Counted from the stretch's first letter, positions 17,890-26,734 are shown. The stretch: DNA of 62,182 bases from Mesorhizobium sp. ORS 3324 (GCA_000824825.2 LM655209.1:368-62549), one strand, 5' to 3'. Notes: generated by a model not told the origin, from the letters alone. A program made the numbers and translations.

Positions 17890-18468
17890 ATGTTACACGT
17901 TGCGTGCTTGGTCGGACACGCTTCGATGGATCAGGAAAGACTTCTAGCCGCGGTCCTCTTAGCTGATGTCGTGGGCAGCAAGCCGCTCTATGAGCGCATC
18001 AAAACAAGGTCTGCCGATCTTGATCGAATCATTCGTCGGCTTATGTTTTTGGCGCAAATGAAGACAAAAAATCCGAAGAAAATTGCGCGTAGGGGGCAGC
18101 TCCTAAACCTCCTCCTCACCTCGCGAGGAACACAACGGTACGTGATTCCGAAGGGCTGGCAGATGAAGGGCAAAAGCGACCAGCAGGCCGCCGCTCTTGA
18201 AGCCAAACAGGAGGCCGGCGTCACGGGAGAGATTGAGCCCGCTCCAGTCGGAACCTACCAATACTGGAAACGCTTGAAGAATGCCTTTATCCCGATCACG
18301 GTCACTGTCTATGCCCTCGAGGTCGGGACCGAACTGTCGAGCTGGAAAGAACGAGGTCAACGGCAAAGAGCCTGGCTGACCAGTCAACAGGCCGCTAGCT
18401 TGGTCGACGAACCCGAACTCGCGTCCTTGCTTGCTGGCTTTCAACCACGAGATCCGGTCGCAAGCTAA
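17890..18468 (+). CDS. Nudix-domain protein with altered Nudix box
   Basis: Residues about 65-180 form a Nudix domain of the type found in rhizobial MutT-like proteins: LLTSRGTQRYVIPKGWQMKGKS leads into the Nudix box. There the consensus REUXEE reads LEAKQE, so the Arg and one of the metal-binding Glu residues are replaced; activity may be reduced. The first 50 residues (RLLAAVLLADVVGSKPLYER) resemble the start of class III cyclases such as the one at 23234, which is unusual. Start choice is uncertain: GTG/ATG at 17890, ATG 17926, or ATG 18058 just before the Nudix part. Confidence 0.6.
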   Translation: MLHVACLVGHASMDQERLLAAVLLADVVGSKPLYERIKTRSADLDRIIRRLMFLAQMKTKNPKKIARRGQLLNLLLTSRGTQRYVIPKGWQMKGKSDQQAAALEAKQEAGVTGEIEPAPVGTYQYWKRLKNAFIPITVTVYALEVGTELSSWKERGQRQRAWLTSQQAASLVDEPELASLLAGFQPRDPVAS

Positions 18469-18634
18469 CCGCGTCGACATCGATGTCACTGGCGTGACCG
18501 GCAATAAGGAAGTCATGGAGATGGTTAGCGCGGGCGTGTCGCAGGGCATCTCGCAGTCTGCGAAAAGCCCAGCTTTCAGAAGGACAGCAAAAAGCTTGCG
18601 CGACACGCGCGTGACTTTGGGCGGAGCGTTCTAA
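18431..18634 (+). pseudogene. possible phage tail tape-measure C-terminal fragment
   Basis: The frame includes VDIDVTGVTGNKEVMEMVSAGVSQGISQS, a pattern seen at the C-terminus of lambda-like tape-measure proteins. It overlaps the Nudix gene end in another frame, and no other phage gene is near. Treated as a fragment with low certainty. Confidence 0.3.
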
Positions 18635-18752
18635 CTAAGGGGCAGTGCAAAATGCACATCGTTTCTGGTGGGCCATGCTTGCTGAAAATGCTGTGATTCG
18701 AAAAAAGCACCGTTGCGAAAAAGTACCACGTAGCCAGAATGATTACATCGGA

Positions 18753-18780
18753 ACGGGAGGTGGCGGTAACCACCTCCCGT
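18753..18780. repeat. perfect 11-bp inverted repeat
   Basis: acgggaggtgg (18753-18763) and ccacctcccgt (18770-18780) with a six-base loop. Terminator-like but without a T-run. Confidence 0.45.
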
Positions 18781-18879
18781 CACCCGTGCCAGCAAAGCAA
18801 AGAGGGCATGCAGCGCTTTCTCATCGGTGAGGACGCCGCAGCCCGACCTAGCAACTCCAAGAGAACGGAATACGACCCG

Positions 18880-19031
18880 GCCTGACGTTCGAGGGCGACA
18901 TCCACGCCGGCTACGGCGTGAAGGGTCGGTTGGTTCCAGGATCCCGACGGGAACATCCTGAACCTGGTGGGCAATAGCGTCGCCCCGGACGCAGGCAGGC
19001 CGCATCATCCAGCCAACCGGGTGGCGAGGTA
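18880..19031 (+). pseudogene. glyoxalase/VOC-family C-terminal fragment
   Basis: WFQDPDGNILNLVG near 18935-18975 is the typical end of a VOC-superfamily (glyoxalase/dioxygenase) protein. Upstream text (TFEGDIHAGYGVKG) is in a different frame, so a frameshift separates the parts. It ends inside the 3' end of the phosphate transporter gene on the other strand. Confidence 0.5.
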
Positions 19032-20009
19032 GGTCAGCGCTGAAATCGCCGCCGTCGCCGGCAGAGTGATCACCCATGCCACGACGATGTTGCCGGCTAT
19101 GCCCCAGCGCACGGCCGAGACGCGGCGGGCGGCGCCCACGCCGATGATGGAACCTGTTATGGTGTGGGTGGTCGATACCGGAACGCCGAGCCAGGTGGCG
19201 GCAAAAAGTGTCATGGCGCCGCCCGTCTCGGCGCAGAAACCCTGCATGGGGTTCAGCCGCGTGATTTTCGAACCCATTGTGTGGACGATGCGCCAGCCGC
19301 CGAGCAACGTGCCCAGCGCCAGCGCCGACTGGCAGGTGATGACCACCCACAGCGGCACGTAGAAGGTCTGGCCGAGCATACCTTGCGAATAGAGCAGCAC
19401 GGCGATGATGCCCATGGTCTTCTGCGCGTCATTGCCGCCGTGTCCCAGTGAATAGAGCGAGGCGGAAAAGAACTGCAGGACGCGAAACGAATTGTCGACG
19501 GCGAACGGCGTCTGGCGCACGAACAGCCACGAGACGATGGCAACAAGGACGAGCGCAAGCACAAATCCGGTCGCCGGCGACAGGACGATCGCGGCAACAG
19601 TCTTGCCGAGTCCCGACCAGACGATGGCACCCGTGCCGGCCTTGGCAACGCCGGCGCCGACCAGCCCGCCGATCAGCGCATGCGAGCTGCTCGACGGAAT
19701 GCCCGCGACCCAGGTGACGATGTTCCAGACGATGGCGCCGACCAGCGCGGCGAAGATCACCGCCGGCGTCACGATGTTGGCGTCGACGATACCCTTTCCC
19801 ACCGTCTCCGCCACGTGCAGGCCGAAGAACAGGAAGGCGATGAAATTGAAGAACGCCGCCCAGAACACCGCATAGTGCGGCCTGAGCACGCGGGTGGAAA
19901 CGATCGTCGCGATCGAGTTCGCGGCATCGTGCAGGCCGTTGAGGAAATCGAAGAATAGCGCCACGGCAACGAGGCCGACCAGCAGGGGAAAGGCGATCGC
20001 GGCGTCCAT
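19005..20009 (-). CDS. pit: inorganic phosphate transporter, Pit family
   Basis: The 334-residue protein is a Pit/PHO4-type permease with the two family repeats: FDFLNGLHDAANSIATIVST near the start and SLGHGGNDAQKTMGIIAVLL in the second half, plus a GVPVSTTHTITGSIIGVGAA stretch. About nine or ten membrane segments are visible. It would carry low-affinity, metal-phosphate symport across the inner membrane. The gene starts three bases after the stop of the DUF47 gene, a conserved rhizobial pairing (as orfA-pit). Confidence 0.93.
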   Translation of the reverse strand: MDAAIAFPLLVGLVAVALFFDFLNGLHDAANSIATIVSTRVLRPHYAVFWAAFFNFIAFLFFGLHVAETVGKGIVDANIVTPAVIFAALVGAIVWNIVTWVAGIPSSSSHALIGGLVGAGVAKAGTGAIVWSGLGKTVAAIVLSPATGFVLALVLVAIVSWLFVRQTPFAVDNSFRVLQFFSASLYSLGHGGNDAQKTMGIIAVLLYSQGMLGQTFYVPLWVVITCQSALALGTLLGGWRIVHTMGSKITRLNPMQGFCAETGGAMTLFAATWLGVPVSTTHTITGSIIGVGAARRVSAVRWGIAGNIVVAWVITLPATAAISALTYLATRLAG

Positions 20010-20012
20010 CGC

Positions 20013-20654
20013 CTATACGTTCTCGATGACGATGCCGCTGATCTCGTTGGCGACATCCTCAAAACGGTCGACCACCTTCTCCAGCTGTCCGTAGAACTCC
20101 GAGCCGATCAGATAGGCCATCGGGTCGCTGCGACCGAGCCGCTTGAACAGATCCTTCAGGCCCTGCTCGTGCAGGTCGTCGGCGCGGCCTTCGACGCGCA
20201 TGACTTCTTCGGCGATGGCATTGAGACGCGCGGCGTTGGCGCCGACCTTGCCAAGCAGCGGGATGGCCTCCGCGACCAGTCGGGCGGCCTGGACGATGAC
20301 GCCGCCCATTTCCCGCATCAGCGGGTCGAACTCCTTCATCTCGAACAATTTCACCGTCTTGACGGCCTTGTGCATGGTGTCGATGGCATCATCCATAGAC
20401 TGGATCAGATCCTTGATGTCGCCGCGGTCAAAGGGCGTGATGAAGGATCGCCTGACGGCAAGCAGAACCTCCGCGGTGATGCCGTCCGCCTCGTCCTCCA
20501 GATCGACGATCTTCTGGCACCAGCGGTCGATTTCCTTGCCCTGCAGGAGCTGCTCAAGGGCCTCTGCGCCGCCGACCACCGTGCGCGAATGCCGTTCGAA
20601 CAGGTCGAAGAAGCGGTCCTCGCGCGGCAACAGTCTGCGAAACCAACCCAGCAT
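20013..20654 (-). CDS. DUF47/PhoU-like Pit accessory protein
   Basis: The 213-residue protein is all-helical with the DUF47 layout (FRRLLPREDRFFDLFERHS start; IVDLEDEADGITAEVL; FITPFDRGDIKDLIQSMDDA). These PhoU-like proteins are encoded with Pit transporters and are thought to control phosphate uptake. GGAGGA precedes the ATG at 20654. The start codon of pit is three bases past its stop, so they form one operon. Phosphate-responsive control is likely, but no Pho box was identified by eye. Confidence 0.9.
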   Translation of the reverse strand: MLGWFRRLLPREDRFFDLFERHSRTVVGGAEALEQLLQGKEIDRWCQKIVDLEDEADGITAEVLLAVRRSFITPFDRGDIKDLIQSMDDAIDTMHKAVKTVKLFEMKEFDPLMREMGGVIVQAARLVAEAIPLLGKVGANAARLNAIAEEVMRVEGRADDLHEQGLKDLFKRLGRSDPMAYLIGSEFYGQLEKVVDRFEDVANEISGIVIENV

Positions 20655-20754
20655 TTCGTCCTCCCTGCATGCGCCTATCTCACATAACGCCATGCGCGGC
20701 GCGGGAAAACAGATAAGCCGGCTCAAGAATGTGGATGAGGTTCGATTACGGTTG

Positions 20755-20904
20755 TGTCTCATCGTGTGCACTGGCGCAACCAAGACGCGTATCGAAGGCG
20801 ATCCCGATCCGGTGCATGTCAGCACGTCGCCTATCGAGCGGGCCAACGTCACCATCCGCATGGCTAACCGCCGCTTCACGCGCCTGACCAAAGCCTTCTC
20901 ATGA
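20755..20904 (+). mobile_element. IS transposase C-terminal fragment
   Basis: The peptide KTRIEGDPDPVHVSTSPIER and the following ANVTIRMANRRFTRLTKAFS match the near-C-terminal part of a family of DDE transposases often annotated IS1-like. Only about 45 residues remain, ending in TGA next to a ScpB remnant. Confidence 0.65.
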
Positions 20905-21285
20905 GCTGGTTTCCGTCGCCGGCGGCTGGCAGCACCGGACCAAGAAGGTTTTTGGCGACGCCGTCCGTTCCGCCTTCGGCGCACCCGCGGAGCAGCGGAC
21001 AAAAGATCTGTCGCAGTCGGAGGCTTGTCCTCATGTGCATCGCGTATTTCCAGCCGATCACGCGTGGCGAGCTGTCTTCGTTCTTCGGCGAGGAGGTGTC
21101 GCGCGATCTGATCGGCGTGCTACGCGCGCAGGAGCTTATTGCCTCGGGGCCGCGCAGCCCGCAGCCGGGCGCGCCCTACACCTACGTGACGACCAAGAAC
21201 TTCCTGTCGCAGTTCGGGCTCGACACGCTGCGCCAGCTGCCGGATTTCGAGGCGTTGGAGGACGCTGGTGGTGTCGAAGGAAAAG
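20905..21285 (+). pseudogene. scpB: ScpB (segregation and condensation protein B) remnant
   Basis: Two frames join into the C-terminal two thirds of ScpB: VAGGWQHRTKKVFGDAVRSA then, after a shift near 21015, AYFQPITRGELSSFFGEEVS and GPRSPQPGAPYTYVTTKNFL, ending FGLDTLRQLPDFEALEDAG. The N-terminal winged helix is missing and an IS remnant abuts its 5' end. ScpB normally works with Smc and ScpA in chromosome condensation; this copy is non-functional. Plasmid- or island-borne ScpB-like genes exist in rhizobia, so it may not derive from the housekeeping gene. Confidence 0.75.
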
Positions 21286-21404
21286 CTCCTGGCCGGCGGT
21301 GTTCAAGCCGGGTTGACTCACGGGGCGGGCGATGACGATGTTGTTGAGGATCAGTTGCCGTGAGCGGGGCGTTGTCGCGTTGCGACCACAGAGCAGGCGA
21401 TCAC

Positions 21405-21929
21405 TCAAGACCAGGACGACTGGTCGCGCGGCAGGCGGTGATCGGGATCGTGAACCGCGACACGGTCTGCGTCGACAAGATTGGCCGGAAAGATCACCAG
21501 GTTCGTGCCGCCGGCATGACGCAGCGACGGAAACAGGATGTCGCGCAGCCCGGCCGTGATGATCAGGTCCGCGAGCTTCCACGAGGGCGGGATTTTCTTG
21601 TCAATGCGAGCGATCTGGCGCCAGGCACAATCCCATTCCTGCCAGGCGCCGTCCCAGATGTCCGGATCGAATCCCTGCGAAAGGTCGGCCACCTCGGCGA
21701 GCGTGATCTTGTAAGCGGCAAGGGTGGCCGGCGGGGTGATGCTGGCGCTCTGCCTGTATTCCTCCAACGCTGTCTGAGGCGCGCGTGACAGATAGAGCGC
21801 TTCGACGCCTGGCCGGTTGAAACGACCGCCGTCGGTCGCCGCGCCTGCACCACTGGTGGGCAGGAAGGCCCATTTGGGTGTCAGATAGCGATGGAAGATC
21901 TCGTTTGGGCCGACGCGGGTGAGCTTCAC
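21405..21929 (-). CDS. RES-domain toxin (NAD+ phosphorylase family)
   Basis: The 174-residue product starts at GTG 21929 (VKLTRVGPNEIFHRYLTPKW) and has the RES layout: the GGRFNRPGVEALYLSRAPQTALEE block carries the Arg and Glu, and FPSLRHAGGTNLVIF carries the Ser region. RES toxins deplete NAD+ and are paired with Xre/MbcA-type antitoxins encoded upstream. Here the start overlaps the stop of an upstream frame as GTGA (21926-21929), typical of coupled toxin-antitoxin genes, but that frame (ending LLAFIRDLENGARG) has no recognisable antitoxin domain. The toxin itself looks intact. Confidence 0.8.
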   Translation of the reverse strand: MKLTRVGPNEIFHRYLTPKWAFLPTSGAGAATDGGRFNRPGVEALYLSRAPQTALEEYRQSASITPPATLAAYKITLAEVADLSQGFDPDIWDGAWQEWDCAWRQIARIDKKIPPSWKLADLIITAGLRDILFPSLRHAGGTNLVIFPANLVDADRVAVHDPDHRLPRDQSSWS

Positions 21930-22099
21930 CCGCGCGCCCCGTTCTCGAGATCCCGGATGAAGGCCAGGAGAGGCAACTTCGTGGTGATTCCGGGCTGGTC
22001 CAAGCCGTTCCATGTTCGTAACGGCAACGAGGAGGCACTCCGTTTTCGTGTGATGAAGTGGAAGATGATGGGTTCTTGAGTAGTGGAATTGTTTGGCCC
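21926..22099 (-). other. possible partner or antitoxin-end frame upstream of the RES toxin
   Basis: The minus-strand frame ending at 21926 gives QPGITTKLPLLAFIRDLENG-ARG and overlaps the toxin start by GTGA. No helix-turn-helix was seen, and the frame upstream looks non-coding. It could be the remaining end of an antitoxin gene. Confidence 0.3.
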
Positions 22100-22220
22100 C
22101 ATGCTGCCCGTCACGCGCCTCATCTGTGTCGTTCCGCCGGCCCTCCCATCACCTGGCGGACACCGCCGGTTTAGCGGCGACTTCGCACCAACAGCGGACG
22201 ATTCGACGGGCGAAAGTGTG

Positions 22221-22994
22221 TTAGGTCGTACCCCCGCAGCTAGTCCTGTGAGGCGCGGCACGCCGAAGAGTTGGCCACACCTTATTGTGCGAAACCTTCT
22301 CGAGCCCCCGCTTGATGCCCGCATGGGCCTCCTCATTGCGGTGAACCATCAGAGCCGTGGCCGCCTCGGATGCCTTGTCGGGATGGCCGGCATCGAAAGG
22401 TGGCGACGGGTCGTACTCAATCCCAAGCTGGATAGCTTGCGCGACCTGTGGCCCTGCAAGTTCGGCAATGATGCTCAAGGCGAAGTCGATGCCTGCAGAG
22501 ACGCCACCCGACGTGAAGACATTGCCGTCTCGCACAACACGTGCCTTTTCGTGACGCGCCCCAACCAGAGGCAATAGGTCGACATAGGCCCAATGCGTCG
22601 CTGCCCGACGCCCCTTCAGCAGTCCGGCTGCGCCAAGACGAAACGCGCCCATGCATACTGATGTCACGTATTGTGCGTGCGCGCCTTGCCGGCGAATGAA
22701 GTCGATCGTCACTGCATCGGCGAGCGCTTCCACAACGCCCGAGCCGCCCGGCACGCAAAGGACGTCCAGCGCGGGACAAGTTTCGAAAGTGCAGCTGGGC
22801 ATGATGCCAAGGCCGCGATCGCTCACGACTGGCAACATGGTCTTCGCGACGACGTGGGTGCTCGACTGCGGGAACTTGCTGCGAGCTGAGATCGACGGTG
22901 GCGTTGCAAGCCGGCTCAGGACCTCAAATGGGCCGGTGAAATCGAGTTGAGTGATGTTGGGGAAAATCACGAAGCCGACGTTGAAATCAGCCAT
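22221..22994 (-). CDS. DJ-1/PfpI family protein, isonitrile hydratase-like
   Basis: The 257-residue protein begins NVGFVIFPNITQLDFTGPFE, as in isonitrile hydratase and GlxA-type DJ-1 proteins, and has the nucleophile elbow TSVCMGAFRLGAAGLLKGRR with Cys, followed by the ATHWAYVDLL pattern. No AraC-type DNA-binding domain follows, so it is the enzyme-type form. AGGAGA precedes the ATG. The exact substrate cannot be read from sequence. Confidence 0.85.
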   Translation of the reverse strand: MADFNVGFVIFPNITQLDFTGPFEVLSRLATPPSISARSKFPQSSTHVVAKTMLPVVSDRGLGIMPSCTFETCPALDVLCVPGGSGVVEALADAVTIDFIRRQGAHAQYVTSVCMGAFRLGAAGLLKGRRAATHWAYVDLLPLVGARHEKARVVRDGNVFTSGGVSAGIDFALSIIAELAGPQVAQAIQLGIEYDPSPPFDAGHPDKASEAATALMVHRNEEAHAGIKRGLEKVSHNKVWPTLRRAAPHRTSCGGTT

Positions 22995-23233
22995 GCAAGT
23001 TCTCTCCTAAGTCAGTGAAGCCGACTTGGCGGTTGAGATCATCGCGCCTAGTCACGATATCCGCAATCGGGTCAAAGTCGATCATCGCAAATGACCGCCG
23101 GCCGCGTTGCGAGCCCATTCAACAATCGCCGGCGATGTCGCACTGCGGAACCGAAGCGGCTGCAGGTCGAGCCGATCTAAATCAAGCAGCCCTAATGAGT
23201 CTGTGCTATGTCGGAGAGCGAAGGAGGGGCACG

Positions 23234-25000
23234 GTGAGCGAGACCCGCAAGCTTGCGGCGATCCTGGCCGCCGATGTCGTCGGGTACAGCCGACTGGCTG
23301 GCTCGGACGAAGATCGGACGCTTGCGCGCCTCCGGGCGCTCCGCAGTGACCTCATCGATCCTACCATCGCAGTGCACACCGGACGCGTGGTGAAACGCAC
23401 CGGAGACGGAACCCTTGTCGAGTTCCGCAGCGTGGTCGATGCTGTCCGGTGCGCCATCGAGGTGCAGAACGCCATGCGCGAACGCAACGCCGGGGTGCCG
23501 CCTGATCGACGTATCGAGTTCCGCATAGGTATCCATGTTGGCGATGTGGTCGAGGAGAGCGACGGCGACCTGATGGGCGACGGTGTCAACATTGCTGCCC
23601 GTCTGCAAGGTATCGCCGAACCTAACGGTATTTGCCTGTCGGGTGCGGCATATGAACAAGTGCGCGACAAGCTGAAAGTTGATTTCGAGGATATCGGCGA
23701 CAAAGAACTCAAAAACATTGTACGGCCGGTGCGAACCTATCGCGCAGCCTTAAACCGTGACACCGAGAGAGAGCCGACAGTGCCCGACCTTTCCGGTGGA
23801 AAACTGGCGGTGCCCGACAAGCCATCGATTGCTGTCCTGCCGTTCCAGAACATGAGCGGCGACCCCGAACAGGAATATTTTGGCGACGGGATCGCGGAGG
23901 ACATCATTACGGCCTTGTCCAAGCTGCGGGGCTTCTTCGTTATCGCGCGTAATTCGACCTTCGCGTACAAAGGCAAGGCGCCAGATATCCGTCAGGTCGC
24001 GCGCGAGCTTGGTGTTCGCTACATACTGGAAGGCAGCGTCCGCAAAGCTGACGAGCGGGTACGGGTAACTGGCCAGCTTGTCGACGCGGCCAGCGGCAAT
24101 CACATCTGGGCTGAGCGCTACGACCGCCCCGCCTCTGATATTTTCGCTGTGCAGGACGAGATCACTCACAGCGTTGTCGCGGCGATAGAGCCGCAGATTT
24201 ACGCAGCTGAACGTCTTCGCCTTCAAAGCAAGGCGCCGGAGAGTCTCGACGCGTGGGGCTGCGTAGTACGAGCAATGCCTTACATCTGGACATGGGTTAT
24301 TCAAGACGAGGACACTGGCATCAGCCTCTTGAAGCGAGCGATTGAGCTTGATCCCCACTATGCACGCGCCCGTAGCCTACTCGCCTGGGCCTTCGCCACC
24401 CGTGTAGTTTCAGGCAATTTGGAATTTGCTCCAAGCATATCCAGTGCCCTCGACCTCGCCCAACGTGCGATAGACCTCGATCCCGACGACGCATGGGCCC
24501 ATTTTGCCGCGGGTTACGTTTTCACGATGTCGAGACGACTTGGGCCGGCGGTGGAGGAACTGAACGAGGCACTGCAGCGCAACCCGAATTTTGTATTCGT
24601 CCACATAATCTTGGGAGTAGCGTACGGCTATGCCGGACTTGCGGACGATGGCCTCCGTCAGCTCGAAATCGCCCGAAGATTGAGCCCCCTTGACCAAACG
24701 CAAGCAGCGAATCTTTCGGTCGAAGGGCTTTGCCATCTAGTCGCCGGCCGCTACGCCGAAGCGGTAAGAGCTGAACGTCGGGCCGTACTGATGAGACCAA
24801 ACTTTGGAACCGCTTGGCGCACACTGACAGCGGCCGCAGGACTAGCCGGTGATCTGGAAATCGCACGACAAGGACTCGTCGAATGCAAACGCCTACAGCC
24901 GAATCTCAGCATCGACTGGGTCGAGAAATATCACCCACTGATACGGGCTGAGGACCGTGCCAGGTACGTCGAGGGCCTGCGTCGAGCGGGCCTGGAATAG
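23234..25000 (+). CDS. class III adenylate/guanylate cyclase with TolB-like and TPR regions
   Basis: The 588-residue product has a cyclase domain (about 1-175: KLAAILAADVVGYSRLAGSD, VKRTGDGTLVEFRSVVDAVR, GIHVGDVVEESDGDLMGDGVN), then a TolB-like/FlgO-type stretch (about 190-320: KPSIAVLPFQNMSGDPEQEY, DGIAEDIITALSKL) and TPR repeats to the end (about 340-585). This is a very common rhizobial architecture; it would make cAMP or cGMP in response to an unknown cue. AAGGAGGGG precedes GTG 23234, chosen over an in-frame start at 23015. The catalytic Asp residues appear present. Confidence 0.9.
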   Translation: MSETRKLAAILAADVVGYSRLAGSDEDRTLARLRALRSDLIDPTIAVHTGRVVKRTGDGTLVEFRSVVDAVRCAIEVQNAMRERNAGVPPDRRIEFRIGIHVGDVVEESDGDLMGDGVNIAARLQGIAEPNGICLSGAAYEQVRDKLKVDFEDIGDKELKNIVRPVRTYRAALNRDTEREPTVPDLSGGKLAVPDKPSIAVLPFQNMSGDPEQEYFGDGIAEDIITALSKLRGFFVIARNSTFAYKGKAPDIRQVARELGVRYILEGSVRKADERVRVTGQLVDAASGNHIWAERYDRPASDIFAVQDEITHSVVAAIEPQIYAAERLRLQSKAPESLDAWGCVVRAMPYIWTWVIQDEDTGISLLKRAIELDPHYARARSLLAWAFATRVVSGNLEFAPSISSALDLAQRAIDLDPDDAWAHFAAGYVFTMSRRLGPAVEELNEALQRNPNFVFVHIILGVAYGYAGLADDGLRQLEIARRLSPLDQTQAANLSVEGLCHLVAGRYAEAVRAERRAVLMRPNFGTAWRTLTAAAGLAGDLEIARQGLVECKRLQPNLSIDWVEKYHPLIRAEDRARYVEGLRRAGLE

Positions 25001-25204
25001 TCCCGGCCAAATGGTGCCAGCCGACTCCGCCGATGCCGGCGAGGTGGCGGCAGATGTCGAACCGACAACGGCAGCTAAGCGCCCATGCACGAACCCGCTT
25101 CGCGGGGAGGGCGCCTCGTTCTGAGATGGCGCGACAGGCATTGGTCTTGAGCGGGTAGAAGCTGTGATCTGACCATGGAGTTCCTTCAACAAGAGGAACT
25201 TGTC

Positions 25205-25275
25205 ATGGATACTCTGTCGACTGATGCACCGATCACGCCATTTCGCCAGCGCATGCAGCAAGACATGCTCTAATA
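25205..25275 (+). pseudogene. N-terminal fragment of a tyrosine recombinase
   Basis: ATG at 25205 opens MDTLSTDAPITPFRQRMQQD then MLStop. The ITPFRQRMQQDM stretch is like the start of IS91-associated and integron-like recombinases (SPLRQRMIEDM). The rest is absent. Confidence 0.45.
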
Positions 25276-25363
25276 AGTGCCGACGCAGGATCTTGCTGAT
25301 ATCGAGTGTCGATCTGCTAATCGCATTGATCGCTGATGCCATCGTCTTGGCAGTCGTGTGGCT

Positions 25364-25522
25364 CTAGCCAGCAAAGATGCGGACAATGGCAAAGCCCATG
25401 CCGATCGCGAGCCCAGTGGCGAGGCTTTCGGCCATTCGCATGGCAAAGGCGCCGTAGCGATTCCGCAGCGTGACGTGCGGGGCCTTCAGGATGCGAGCAA
25501 GATCATCGAGCGCATCTTCCAT
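25364..25522 (-). CDS. 52-residue membrane mini-protein
   Basis: ATG 25522 opens MEDALDDLARILKAPHVTLR and continues through AMRMAESLATGLAIGMGFAI to VRIFAG. It has an acidic N-terminal helix and one C-terminal hydrophobic segment. A fragment of a second copy (RSRCGAFARRMPESPATG...) is at 36700-36800 on the minus strand, so the peptide family is real in this genome. Only a weak ribosome site (CAGGA) precedes it. Function unknown. Confidence 0.5.
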   Translation of the reverse strand: MEDALDDLARILKAPHVTLRNRYGAFAMRMAESLATGLAIGMGFAIVRIFAG

Positions 25523-25599
25523 TCCTGAATCTTAGATCGAAACGGATTCGCTGTGAATCCCCCATCATCTGGTGTCTTCGCACCAGTTCTTAGCAACTG

Positions 25600-25745
25600 C
25601 TGAAAGAAAGACTCGCCGGGCGAGGCCCCGCCACCTCAAGCCCAGCGAGATTAGGTATCCTGGCCCCCGACCAGGGCCGGTGGAGGAATACCGGCAATCT
25701 CTTCAATGCAAAACGGGTGCCAGCATTCTGGTCCCGAAACGAGAC
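25600..25745 (+). repeat. duplicated segment, copy 1 (copy 2 at 26876-26995)
   Basis: actcgccgggcgaggcccc, a following cctcaagcccagcgag and, further on, cggcaatctcttcaatgcaaaac are repeated with changes at 26884-26975. The second copy reads NSPGEAPNYSLKPDELPEIK in one frame, which looks like the end of a small gene. Confidence 0.55.
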
Positions 25746-25793
25746 AGGCGGGCGCCTCTGAAACAAATTGCTGGTGCGGATCGTTCTGGCATC

Positions 25794-26009
25794 ATGCCGT
25801 CCACCTCGATCAACAAAACCGAATACGACCCGGCCCGCCGCATTCTTTCGGTGTGGTTTGTGGCCGGCGGAAAACGCTATGAGTTTGAGGAGGTGCCGCC
25901 GGAGACCTATGCGGCGTTCCGATCGGCCTTCGTCAAGGGCCGTTTCTTCAACGATCACATTCGCAATCGCTTCCGTTATCGCCGTGTCCCGGGCGAGGGC
26001 GATTCCTGA
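25794..26009 (+). CDS. KTSC-domain protein
   Basis: The 71-residue product (MPSTSINKTEYDPARRILSV...) is a complete KTSC domain: a strand pattern SINKTEYDPARRILSVWFV, the GKRYEFEEVPPETYAAFRSA block and the FFNDHIRNRFRYRR end. The domain is named for its occurrence at the C-terminus of some lysyl-tRNA synthetases; the stand-alone form has no proven role. No strong ribosome site precedes ATG 25794. A broken second copy occurs at 11938-12160. Confidence 0.7.
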   Translation: MPSTSINKTEYDPARRILSVWFVAGGKRYEFEEVPPETYAAFRSAFVKGRFFNDHIRNRFRYRRVPGEGDS

Positions 26010-26452
26010 CCCGACCCTACGCATCATTTCGAGCGGTTCATGGCCCGGCTGTTCGTGCCAGTTTACTTGTCGCAGATCGCGCCAGTCAACCGCTTGGCCG
26101 CAGCGGACATCTGTGGACATGGTCGCGTTCGTTGGAATATTCCTTGCCGTGGCGCCCGCCGATGATCGGCGGCCCGAGATCAGACAGTTTCGTCAGGAAG
26201 ACGCGCCGATAACCCGCCGCTGGGTGTGCCCCCACACCCGCGCGGCGGGCTAAGGGTGACCGGCGCCTTCTCATGGGGGAGAATTGCCTGAGCCCGGCGC
26301 CGGCCTGGCGAACTAATGGTCCGCCGCACATGCAAGATAGCTAATCTCTACCTCAAAGGGACATAGCGTGATCGCGTAACCTCTTGGCAATCGGCCAGAG
26401 ATCAGGAATATAATCCTCTCCGGTGCGGCGACCTCATTTCCTGGAGATCGCC

Positions 26453-26734
26453 ATGACAATGGAATTCCCCTTCACTGAAGACACCCTCGGCAAGAAGCTC
26501 TAAGCCGGGACGGGCCTTTCGGTCGACTGCCTCACCTGTAAGCGAAAAGCCGCCTTGGACGTTGCCGAGCTGGTGAAGCGCCTAGGCCCCGATCATGGCG
26601 CGATGCATTGGGATCTAGTGAAGGTCATCTTCTGCCACGAGTGCCGCGCCGCTGGCCGCGAGGACCGGAACCTGCAGTTCACCAACCATGCTATGACGCC
26701 AGAGCAGCGCAAGGGCTGGACGCCATGCCCTTAG
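26453..26734 (+). pseudogene. zinc-ribbon-like small protein gene with premature stop
   Basis: The frame starts MTMEFPFTEDTLGKKL and meets TAA at 26501-26503 (codon 17), where the intact paralogue at 35451-35726 has CAG for Gln; it then continues to VDCLTCKRKAALDVAELVKR and FCHECRAAG up to TAG 26734. The ribosome site (ggagatcgcc) is conserved in both. Apart from the stop, the frame is intact over 94 codons, so the inactivation may be recent. Confidence 0.8.
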
